A DNA stretch of 32,343 nt from contig JAPOVY010000026.1 of the NCBI GenBank assembly GCA_026707905.1, positions 1 to 32,343 on the forward strand, given 5' to 3'. The notes below the pieces were generated by a model, which saw nothing but the letters and a program-made list of their open reading frames with translations, was not told the origin of the DNA and did not search any database. The stretch comes from Gammaproteobacteria bacterium. Its GTDB lineage: Bacteria > Pseudomonadota > Gammaproteobacteria > Pseudomonadales > Azotimanducaceae. The translations under genes and the position numbers were made by a program. How positions within the stretch are numbered: position 1 is the first letter of the stretch; each line of letters begins with the position of its first letter. Shown here one piece after another: positions 1 through 7,159 of the stretch.

Positions 1-83
1 GTGGAGGGGGTAGGATTCGAACCTACGAAGGCTGAGCCGTCAGATTTACAGTCTGGTCCCTTTGGCCGCTCGGGAACCCCTCC
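1..83 (-). tRNA. tRNA-Tyr (GUA), 3' end clipped by the window edge
   Basis: The reverse strand folds as a long-variable-arm tRNA. The 5' acceptor GGAGGGG (from 83) pairs with CCCCTCC (9-3), the discriminator is A at 2, and the first C of an encoded CCA is at 1. The anticodon loop reads CTGTAAA, giving anticodon GTA (Tyr). The T-arm GGTTCGAATCC is intact. The D-arm CCCGAGCGGCCAAAGGGA matches bacterial tRNA-Tyr. It follows tRNA-Thr on the same strand, the order of the gammaproteobacterial thrU-tyrU-glyT-thrT-tufB cluster. tRNA-Gly, a second tRNA-Thr and tuf are therefore expected just beyond the left edge. Confidence 0.97.
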
Positions 84-174
84 TGCACGTGCAAATGTAG
101 GCGGGACATTTTCGTCATCCGACCCCTCTATGTCAAACGATCCCGACTTGACAGCGGTAATCCTAGAACGAATT

Positions 175-250
175 TGGTGCCGCCACAAGGAATTGAACCC
201 TGGACCTTCTCATTACAAGTGAGCTGCTCTACCGGCTGAGCTATGGCGGC
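175..250 (-). tRNA. tRNA-Thr (UGU), CCA encoded
   Basis: The reverse strand from 250 gives acceptor GCCGCCA and ends GGCGGCACCA at 175, a complete 76-nt tRNA with encoded CCA. The anticodon loop CTTGTAA gives TGT (Thr). The T-arm GGGTTCAATTCC is recognisable. The top pair of the anticodon stem (27-43) reads as G opposite A, which is odd, while the remaining four pairs are canonical. It lies 91 bp upstream of tRNA-Tyr and is probably co-transcribed with it. Confidence 0.96.
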
Positions 251-333
251 ACGAAACACACACGTGCCGAAGTTGACTTAAGAGCGGTAAGCGCGGAATT
301 CTAAGGTCATCCTCAACAGTTCGCTATGTCGTT

Positions 334-1209
334 TTAAGTGTCAGATGTCCGTAGTAAGGCGCGTTTAGCTTTTTCTAAATCCAGTTCCGCTTCGGGAAAT
401 TGTGGGTTCATTCGTGTAAGCTGATCCACTACAAGCTCCGCTACGGCTAAGCGCGCAAATCGTTTCTGATCGGCCGGGATCACCCACCACGGCGCATCGC
501 TAGTAGACGTCGCCGAGATCGCCTCCTGATACGCGATTTGGTAGTCGTCCCAATACAACCGCTCACGAATATCACTAATTTCAAATTTCCAGTTTTTCTC
601 CGGATCATCTAGTCGTTCGACTAATCGCTTGATCTGCTCTTCCTTAGAAACGTGAAGGAAGAACTTCAATACTGTCGTATGCCCTTGTCTCGTCAGATGT
701 TGTTCGAAGCTTCGAATGTCCTCAAATCGTTCTTGCCAGAACGATTCGTCGATCGCTTCTATGTCAAATCCGCGAAGCTTCAAGAGTGTTGGATGAACGC
801 GTGTTACGACGACTTCTTCATAGTGAGAGCGATTGTGCACGCCGATGTAGCCTTGTGCAGGCAGATCGCGCCAGTGACGTTGAAAATAGGATTGTTCGAG
901 ATCATCTTGAGTAGGTACGCCATACGCGTGAACGCGCACACCGGCTGGATTTAACCCGGTTGTCACATGCCGAATCATGCTGTCTTTTCCCGACGCGTCC
1001 ATTCCCTGAAACACTAAAAGCAATGCGCGTGAATGCTCCGCGAATAAACGGTGTTGGAGTTCGGCAAATCGACCCACAATTTCCTTCAGCTCTTTCTGTG
1101 CTTCTTGTTTGCTGAGCGTGAAGCCGGTCTGTCGGGTCGCGCGTTTACTTAACGAGAAGCTCTTACCTGGACGGACGATGAACTGGTCCGGATTCGTAAT
1201 TTGAGAAAT
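334..1209 (-). CDS. ppk2: PPK2-family polyphosphate kinase / polyphosphate:nucleotide phosphotransferase, probable ATT start
   Basis: PPK2 enzymes move phosphate between polyphosphate and nucleoside mono- or diphosphates in the cytoplasm. The P-loop reads QGMDASGKD (about residues 68-76), and the family's HNRSHYEEV and KFFLHVSKEEQ regions follow. The first in-frame ATG/GTG/TTG is GTG at 1077, but it lies inside conserved sequence: upstream codons encode RPGKSFSL, a linker and QEAQKELKEI, which match the usual PPK2 N-terminus. The frame is closed by TAG at 1221-1219. Between that stop and 1077 the best candidate is ATT at 1209, preceded at good spacing by AGGAAG (1220-1215). This gives 291 aa, normal for the family. 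It is the last protein gene of the minus-strand group before the tRNAs. The product is near certain; the start codon is an inference. Confidence 0.9.
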   Translation of the reverse strand: MSQITNPDQFIVRPGKSFSLSKRATRQTGFTLSKQEAQKELKEIVGRFAELQHRLFAEHSRALLLVFQGMDASGKDSMIRHVTTGLNPAGVRVHAYGVPTQDDLEQSYFQRHWRDLPAQGYIGVHNRSHYEEVVVTRVHPTLLKLRGFDIEAIDESFWQERFEDIRSFEQHLTRQGHTTVLKFFLHVSKEEQIKRLVERLDDPEKNWKFEISDIRERLYWDDYQIAYQEAISATSTSDAPWWVIPADQKRFARLAVAELVVDQLTRMNPQFPEAELDLEKAKRALLRTSDT

Positions 1210-1305
1210 TGTTACTTCCTAAACGCTAGAGCGGAAAACTCAACCGAGCCAAATACGACAACAGCCGATTATGAGATGAGTAGAACTGTTTCGAGCACCT
1301 GATGG

Positions 1306-2688
1306 CTAGCTCATCATGTAGCCTAAAGGCGTTTCCGACGAACTCGGCGAATAGAAGTTGCGCACATTCGGCAGCACCTGATCCAATTCGCTCGGTGCGA
1401 CGCCAAACCACAGTGCTAACTCCGCGAAATACTCCTCAGTACTGGTCGTTGGCATGAACACACCACGTCCTGTATCCATCGGGTGGTTCTGATGCAGTGT
1501 CGGATACGTCCCGTACATTTGGCCACCATTCACGGCGCCGCCCATCACAAGATGGTGCGCGCCCCAACCGTGATCAGAACCCTTACCGTTTGAAGTCAAC
1601 GTACGACCGAAGTCCGAGATGGTAAAGGTCGTTACCTGATCGTAAACGCCAATTTCGCGAAGCGCATCTCTAAACCGGCTCATTGCATAACTAACGTATG
1701 GCAACATCCGTGCTTGGTTGTTCAGTACCTCATCATGGTGGTCCCAACCACCGATCAACACAAAAAATGTCTGACGGGTCGCACCTAGGATTTCTCGTAC
1801 GGAAATAACCCGAACTATCTGCTGCATCGCAGTTGAAAGTCGCTGATCAACGAAGGGCGTTTGAATCTCCGGGGCTTGTTGCATCGCTTCGACGAACGTC
1901 CTAGCGTTGTCGATCGCTTTCCGCATCTTGAAGGCGTATTCATTGCGAAGCAAGTTGTCGTGATCAACGCTAAAGACGTCGTCGATCATCTGTTTGCGCC
2001 TGCTGTTGTAACCGCCATCGTCACCGTATGCCCAAATACTCTGTGCACCGTCACCGGTCGCATGGATGTTGTAAGGTACTGCGAGTTCACCACTTTGAAA
2101 CACATTCGTGCCATTCAGCGAAATGTTCATCGAGATGCCGTTCGCTAGCTCAGGACCCTGAAGGTCAGCAATTCGTCCAGCCCAGCCTTGCGTTGCGCTT
2201 CGACTGTAGCTCACCGCAGTCTGCCATTGCATCTGTTGATCAGAATGTGAGTAGAGCCCTATCGGAACCCTTGCGCGACCTTCCTGTAAAGCAACAGGAT
2301 CAATTGGTTCAAGCAATGTACCGACATTGTTGACGATCGCAACTTCGCCTTGTCGATAGAGTTGCTCAATATCACGCATACCTACGTGCAAGCCATACGT
2401 ACGACCTTCGTCGTTTTCAGGCAATGGTAGTAGACTGTCGCGTTTTAGGGCAAGGTCGGACCGAAACGTGCGGTATTCGTCGTACTGATCTTGATCATAG
2501 GGCGTGAGCATGTTGTAGGTGTCATTTCCACCAGCCAACATAATGCAGACGAGTGCTTTGTAGTCACCACCATGATTGTGAGCCGCCGCTTCTCGTGCAA
2601 AGCCTAACGAGAGCATGGTGCTTGTGGAAGTTGCAGCCGCGACGCCAAGTCCACAAGAATGTGTCAGAAACTCTCTACGCGACGCCAT
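1306..2688 (-). CDS. DUF1501 family secreted protein (Tat-type signal)
   Basis: A 460-aa protein of the DUF1501 family, a group related to alkaline-phosphatase/sulfatase-like proteins whose function is not established. The N-terminus MASRREFLTHSCGLGVAAA is a twin-arginine-type signal followed by a hydrophobic stretch. Family hallmarks include the LAGGNDTYNML block near residue 52, GGWDHHDEV, the ISDFGRTL block and GSDHGWGAHH. The start is supported by GAGGG six bases before ATG, inside the end of the DUF1800 gene, whose stop lies only 2 bp upstream. The two are therefore almost certainly translationally coupled. DUF1800-DUF1501 pairs are a common bacterial gene couple, but what they do to the envelope or an exported substrate is unknown. 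Confidence 0.92.
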   Translation of the reverse strand: MASRREFLTHSCGLGVAAATSTSTMLSLGFAREAAAHNHGGDYKALVCIMLAGGNDTYNMLTPYDQDQYDEYRTFRSDLALKRDSLLPLPENDEGRTYGLHVGMRDIEQLYRQGEVAIVNNVGTLLEPIDPVALQEGRARVPIGLYSHSDQQMQWQTAVSYSRSATQGWAGRIADLQGPELANGISMNISLNGTNVFQSGELAVPYNIHATGDGAQSIWAYGDDGGYNSRRKQMIDDVFSVDHDNLLRNEYAFKMRKAIDNARTFVEAMQQAPEIQTPFVDQRLSTAMQQIVRVISVREILGATRQTFFVLIGGWDHHDEVLNNQARMLPYVSYAMSRFRDALREIGVYDQVTTFTISDFGRTLTSNGKGSDHGWGAHHLVMGGAVNGGQMYGTYPTLHQNHPMDTGRGVFMPTTSTEEYFAELALWFGVAPSELDQVLPNVRNFYSPSSSETPLGYMMS

Positions 2689-2690
2689 GG

Positions 2691-4409
2691 TTAGCCCTCT
2701 ACCACATAGCTAGGTGACATGGCGAACAAATAAATCGCATGTCGGGCACGATCTAGCTTTTCGGTACCAATACTCTCTACACCAAGCTTGATCCGTAACC
2801 TCGTCGCATCATCAAGTCGACCAGCTGTCATCACGATATCCAATCGATCAATGAGAGCGTCGACGTCGTCCGCGAGGTCTACGTATTCGTCGATGTTGAT
2901 ATTCGTCGGTTTAAACGGCTCACTCGGTGAGAACAGTCGATCGTCGTGAAACAACCCAAGATCAATCAAATTGACCATGTTGATCACGGTGGTCGCCGTT
3001 GTGATCTGGAATTCCGGTGCGACGATGTTGTTTTCAGCGAGGGTGCCTGCCGGTGAGTGAAATGGCGAATAAAAGTTGAATACGCTCGGGGCATTGAATG
3101 GATGCTGTTGACCGTGATAGTTCATCGTATAGCCGTTGTTGTAGAACAAGCCATCCTCACACTCTGCATTGAATTGACGCGCTAACGCAGTCAAACGCAA
3201 AACGGGTTCGCGCATCTTGCCGAATGAATTAGGAATCGATGGATTCGTAACCTCCGGATCAAGCAGAATAGCCTTTATCACCGCCTTCATATCGCCTCGC
3301 ACTCCCGTGGTTTCCCCGTTGAATGCATCGGTAACGCGTTCAACGTACGCTGACGATGGGTTAGAGGTAGTGAGTCGTTGTATGAGCTGGCGTCCGATGA
3401 ATGGTCCTACGTTTGGATGGTTGAACAAGCTGTCAATCGCCATCTCGATATCTTGCATGCCGGATTGCCCTTCGGGTACGACCATTCCTCCTAACAAGTG
3501 CTTCGGTCCTTGCGAATGGTGCTCCTCAAACATTTGCATCGGTTCACGAAAATAAGGTCGCCATCGACCAAACCAAGCGTTTGGACCGCTGTAGGAAAGA
3601 CCGGTGAAAATCTTGGCGTATTCGCGAATAACTTCACTGTCATATGTAGGTATCAAATTTCCTTCAGCGTCAAACCGATGAGTCGCATCATCATTCAGCT
3701 CGAATAAGCCAATGGTGAATAGCTGCATAACTTCTCGAGCAAAGTTCTCGTCCGGAAAAATGTTGTTCTCAGGATCGGCCTTTCGGTTATTTACGTGACT
3801 TAGGTAGATACCCATCGCGGGATGAAGTGATACGTTAAGTAGCAAGTCCCGGAAGTTCCCCGTAGAACCCTCAAGCAATACATCCATGTAACTTGTGATC
3901 GCTGGCGGATTGTCGCGCAGAAGGTCGATATCCGAAACGACAAAAATCTGGCTCAGCGCGTACGCGACACGTTGTTGAACCTGATCTGATGCAGTCATAG
4001 CGCGATTCCACCACGTTCCCCGCCAAAACGTGATCGTCAGCAAGATACCGTCATCAGCAGGTTTGAATTCGCCAGCGTCGCGCCTTCGAACCAATTCGTC
4101 TGCAAACTCGAGATGAGATGTAGGTTCTAACGCGAGCTGCTCGTCCAACCAGGCCTCGTGGCCCATTTCCGCAATGTCGACGATGTCTTCGTACGGCATG
4201 CCGAACGTTGATTTACTCGCAAAAGCCGACGCAGCCTTTAGTTGGGCGTCATTTGGACCAAGCGGTGGGGGTGGTGGTGGCGGTGGAGCTGGAGGGCTTA
4301 CGGGGGACGTGGTAGGACCGCTTGTCGAAGAGCCTCCGCCTCCACACGACATTAGGAACGCACTGAGCGCCAAAAAGCCCAGGATACGTCCCGCGACTCG
4401 AAACGACAT
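2691..4409 (-). CDS. DUF1800 family lipoprotein
   Basis: A 572-aa DUF1800 protein. The N-terminus has a hydrophobic helix ending in the lipobox LMSC (Cys22) followed by glycines, so it is predicted to be lipid-anchored at the outer membrane or periplasm. Residues about 30-50 are a Ser/Thr/Pro linker including eight prolines in a row (seen as a GGTGG-rich tract near 4264-4290 on the plus strand). The folded part begins near ASAFASKSTFGMP and includes the DUF1800 landmarks WWNRAM, ALSQIFVVS, NFAREVMQLFTIGL and a C-terminal LFAMSPSYVVEG. It is coupled to the downstream DUF1501 gene. It lies 157 bp after the sterol methyltransferase on the same strand, so co-transcription is possible. Molecular function is unknown for the family. 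Confidence 0.92.
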   Translation of the reverse strand: MSFRVAGRILGFLALSAFLMSCGGGGSSTSGPTTSPVSPPAPPPPPPPPLGPNDAQLKAASAFASKSTFGMPYEDIVDIAEMGHEAWLDEQLALEPTSHLEFADELVRRRDAGEFKPADDGILLTITFWRGTWWNRAMTASDQVQQRVAYALSQIFVVSDIDLLRDNPPAITSYMDVLLEGSTGNFRDLLLNVSLHPAMGIYLSHVNNRKADPENNIFPDENFAREVMQLFTIGLFELNDDATHRFDAEGNLIPTYDSEVIREYAKIFTGLSYSGPNAWFGRWRPYFREPMQMFEEHHSQGPKHLLGGMVVPEGQSGMQDIEMAIDSLFNHPNVGPFIGRQLIQRLTTSNPSSAYVERVTDAFNGETTGVRGDMKAVIKAILLDPEVTNPSIPNSFGKMREPVLRLTALARQFNAECEDGLFYNNGYTMNYHGQQHPFNAPSVFNFYSPFHSPAGTLAENNIVAPEFQITTATTVINMVNLIDLGLFHDDRLFSPSEPFKPTNINIDEYVDLADDVDALIDRLDIVMTAGRLDDATRLRIKLGVESIGTEKLDRARHAIYLFAMSPSYVVEG

Positions 4410-4566
4410 CGCGTACCGTAATGGTGCGTGTCATTGGAGTATACATCAATTCTCCACGAAATTGAAGCTCCCAAAGAGATAGCTTTACCTTGGGGAACGC
4501 AGATGCGACTTCAGTTATTTGAGGTTGGTATTCCCGTTGAAGTCAACTGACGCAAATCACGAGACA

Positions 4567-5613
4567 TTACTCAGGTTTGCGCGCAACGAAACAATATAGC
4601 GGAGTAAAAATACCCTCCTTTCCGCCATTTACGTACGCCTCTGCCGTTCGATCCATCATCTTTACGACCTTATGAGCGTGTGGTGGGAACAAACCGGTGA
4701 ATTCTGTAGTGCGAATCGTCCACTGTACTACGGCACGACCAATGGGCGTACGGCGGAAGAAATTCCCTAACGAACCCTTTTGACTCACCATCGGGTTGTA
4801 CCAAGCAGTACTCGATTCTTCGTTTACGGCTAGATCATTGGCCTCGAGAATCTCGAAACCCACTGCTTCTAGCATGTTATTGACCTCGCGGAACGACGCG
4901 ATGTCCTTGAGCGCGATCCCCCGCATCAATTCGTTCTTCAACGTCTGATGACGCGCATTAGCTGGTTCAAAGTTGTCAGTCAGACACATTTCCTGACCCC
5001 ACAACCTTGCACCAGGTTTCAGAACTCTAAATATCTCAGCAAATGCGTGCTGCTTGTCCGGTGCATGACACGTTGACTCAATCGCGTACCCAGCGTCAAA
5101 CATATTCGCATCGAGTGAACTCATGTCCATGAAACTGCATTTCACATATTCCGCTAGGTGATTCAAACCTGCAGCTTCATTCTTCAACTTTGCTTGCGAC
5201 AGCTGATACTCATTGTTGTTGATGCAATAAACTGTGACACCAGCTTCTTTCGCAACGCGCCTCATCGGTCCACCCACGCCGCAACCTACATCAATGACCC
5301 GCATTGACTCTTCTAACTCAAGCTTCTCAATCATCAACCGCTGGTGACGCACGACGGCGTTTTCTAATGACTCATTTGTTGCGATGGGTGCGAAATGGAG
5401 CGAATCTCCCCACCCGTACTCCATCAATTCGTGACATAGATCGTAATAGTCGTTAACTATTTCCGCGTGATCGTAGTCTTCATCATCTAGTTCGCCGCGC
5501 AGTCGCTTGTCAGATTTACTTTCCAACTGGTTTAATCGGCTGTCTGCGGACCAATTTGCATAGGCACTGTGCATCCTACGAACAAGACTGATGAATTTAA
5601 ATTCGTTGGGCAA
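4567..5613 (-). CDS. Sterol 24-C-methyltransferase (Erg6/SMT type)
   Basis: SAM-dependent enzyme predicted to methylate the C-24 double bond of a sterol side chain. The 348-aa protein carries the whole SMT architecture. The sterol signature EYGWGDSLHF is at 65-74, the SAM-binding motif I VIDVGCGVGGP at 106-116, and INNNEYQLSQAK at 131-142. The SMT-specific YAIESTCHAPD is at 176-186 and RVLKPG at 196-201. The C-terminal sterol-MT domain has WYNP (271-274), two basic/aromatic helices and GIFTPLYCFVARKP at the end. Tocopherol, cyclopropane and generic methyltransferases lack the EYGWG and CHAPD blocks together with this C-terminus. The start is TTG, with AGG seven bases upstream; ATG at codon 14 is less well supported. 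It is divergent from an RND efflux pair. SMTs are typically eukaryotic and rare in bacteria. No sterol cyclase is in the window, so the substrate source is unknown. Confidence 0.93.
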   Translation of the reverse strand: MPNEFKFISLVRRMHSAYANWSADSRLNQLESKSDKRLRGELDDEDYDHAEIVNDYYDLCHELMEYGWGDSLHFAPIATNESLENAVVRHQRLMIEKLELEESMRVIDVGCGVGGPMRRVAKEAGVTVYCINNNEYQLSQAKLKNEAAGLNHLAEYVKCSFMDMSSLDANMFDAGYAIESTCHAPDKQHAFAEIFRVLKPGARLWGQEMCLTDNFEPANARHQTLKNELMRGIALKDIASFREVNNMLEAVGFEILEANDLAVNEESSTAWYNPMVSQKGSLGNFFRRTPIGRAVVQWTIRTTEFTGLFPPHAHKVVKMMDRTAEAYVNGGKEGIFTPLYCFVARKPE

Positions 5614-6003
5614 GTCTCTACCTAAATCTACACTTCGTTAATCTGAAAGGCACCTGTCGTCCGACTCTGACTCACCTTTGCGGGCGGATTGTAGTTCAGA
5701 AGAGCCACTCTCTCTATATTGGATCATCGCGCTGCTCCTACGTTAATGAACGTGGGGCGGGTGTAAATCCACATGTCAAGTATTTGCGTCGGAATCACTT
5801 CTAGGTTTGGCAGCGATCTGTGAGTACCACATCGAAATCACGGTGGTTATTCGCCTCAGCAACATTTCTCTAAATTTCGTATTAATGCGGTTGGTTGAAC
5901 AACGCATACGATTTCGAATTAGTCTGGATTGCACTACGGAACAAGGCATAGATCGTTCGAAACTATGTATAGTTCGACGTGAAATGAACCTTCGGAGCGG
6001 CTA
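5614..6003. promoter_or_regulatory. 390-bp divergent intergenic region between the SMT and RND operons
   Basis: No convincing gene. It must carry the promoters of both the minus-strand methyltransferase group and the plus-strand adaptor/RND operon. It contains a perfect 6+6 palindrome AACTAT-GT-ATAGTT at 5961-5974, about 30 bp before the adaptor start, which could be an operator. It also contains a short hairpin CCTACGTT-AATG-AACGTGGG at 5737-5756 (one G-T pair). I could not pick a confident -35/-10 pair. Confidence 0.45.
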
Positions 6004-7110
6004 ATGTTCAGCCTCTCGTCTGACCTAGCATGGCGTGCAACTGCCACAGCAACTGTTTTCGGTCTCGCGCTGATCTGGCTGCTATCCGGTGTATTAGCTG
6101 CAGACGAAACACAAATTCAACCGAGTCTTGCTCAACTGAACGATGCCGCCGCTGAAGAAGCGAACACCCGAAGGCCGATCAAAATACGGGCGCGACGTAG
6201 TGTAGCGTCCGAAAAGGCACGCGTGTTAGCGCTCAACGGTCGAACAGAAGTTAAGCACGTTGCCGCCGTTAAATCCGAAACAACCGGTCAAGTTGTTAAA
6301 CGCAACGTAAACGACGGGGCGACTGTTAGTAAAGGTGACCCAATCTGTACTGTTGAAGTGAATGACCGCGACGCTCAGGTAACCGCTGCAAATGACGCCG
6401 TGACGCTGGCTCGGCTCGAACATGAAGGCGCGTTACGGTTGCGAGAGAACGACTATCAACGTGAATCCGAAGTAGTAGCCGCAAAGGCTAATCTCAGTGC
6501 GATGCAGCATGCGCTAGTGTTGGCCGAAGAAGCTCTTGCGAATACCGTAGTTCATGCACCGATAGCGGGCTACGTCGAGCGTGTTCACGCTAACGTTGGT
6601 GACTTTTTTGTACCGGGTTCTCCATGCGCGACGATCCTCGACCTCAATCCAATCTACGCGGTCGTCCACGTTCCTGAGCAGTTTGTAGATCAGATCACAC
6701 TGGGTTCCGAAGTTAGCGCATCCCTCGCTACAGGACGTGTCGCAAAAGGCGAAGTTTCATTTATCGGCAAACAAGCGGCAAACAGCTCGCGTACGTTTCG
6801 AGTGGAGGTCGCAGTGCCAAATGAACAATACGAAATTAGATCAGGGGTGACCGCAGAAGTCGGATTGCCTCTAAAAACCCATCTAGCGCATCAGGTGTCG
6901 TCTGCGCTGTTGGTATTGGGCGATGATGGCACACTTGGCATCCACACGGTGAATAACTCTATTGTCGAGTTCCACCAGGTCGAAATTGTGACCGAGGACA
7001 GCGATGGCGTCTGGATTAGTGGATTGGAGAGTAACGTTGTCATCATCACTGTAGGACAAGATCTTGTGTCGCCCGGTCAACGTGTCGAGGTCCAGTGGGC
7101 CACCGGCTAA
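6004..7110 (+). CDS. RND efflux periplasmic adaptor (membrane fusion protein, HlyD/AcrA type)
   Basis: A 368-aa periplasmic adaptor linking an inner-membrane RND pump to an outer-membrane channel. An N-terminal hydrophobic segment (about residues 12-32, FGLALIWLLSGVLA) serves as signal or anchor, and no lipobox is present. The split biotinyl-lipoyl domain is visible as VKSETTGQVVKRNVNDGATV (about 95-115) and VHAPIAGYVERVHANVGDFF (about 185-204), flanking a short alpha-hairpin rich in Ala, Glu and Leu. Beta-barrel sequence (ATILDLNPIYAVVHVPEQFV) and a membrane-proximal domain follow. The ATG has a GGAG-like sequence shortly upstream. The RND gene begins 49 bp downstream on the same strand. No TolC-type channel gene is in the window. 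Confidence 0.92.
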   Translation: MFSLSSDLAWRATATATVFGLALIWLLSGVLAADETQIQPSLAQLNDAAAEEANTRRPIKIRARRSVASEKARVLALNGRTEVKHVAAVKSETTGQVVKRNVNDGATVSKGDPICTVEVNDRDAQVTAANDAVTLARLEHEGALRLRENDYQRESEVVAAKANLSAMQHALVLAEEALANTVVHAPIAGYVERVHANVGDFFVPGSPCATILDLNPIYAVVHVPEQFVDQITLGSEVSASLATGRVAKGEVSFIGKQAANSSRTFRVEVAVPNEQYEIRSGVTAEVGLPLKTHLAHQVSSALLVLGDDGTLGIHTVNNSIVEFHQVEIVTEDSDGVWISGLESNVVIITVGQDLVSPGQRVEVQWATG

Positions 7111-7159
7111 CCCTCCCTCCCAACGTTAATACATGTCGGCTCTGATTAACTACGGTTAG

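Noticed and set aside
1..250. Integrative element attached to the tRNA genes
   Set aside because: No integrase and no duplicated tRNA 3' end was found in the window.
4567..5613. Gamma-tocopherol or generic SAM methyltransferase
   Set aside because: The EYGWG block, YAIESTCHAPD and the C-terminal sterol-MT domain together are specific to sterol 24-C-methyltransferases.
5737..5756. Hairpin as a terminator or riboswitch before the SMT gene
   Set aside because: Short 8-bp stem with a G-T pair, no T-run and no surrounding conserved structure; insufficient for a call.
5807..6004. 65-aa open frame upstream of the adaptor gene
   Set aside because: No domain, no ribosome site, and it lies in the divergent promoter region; it looks like chance.
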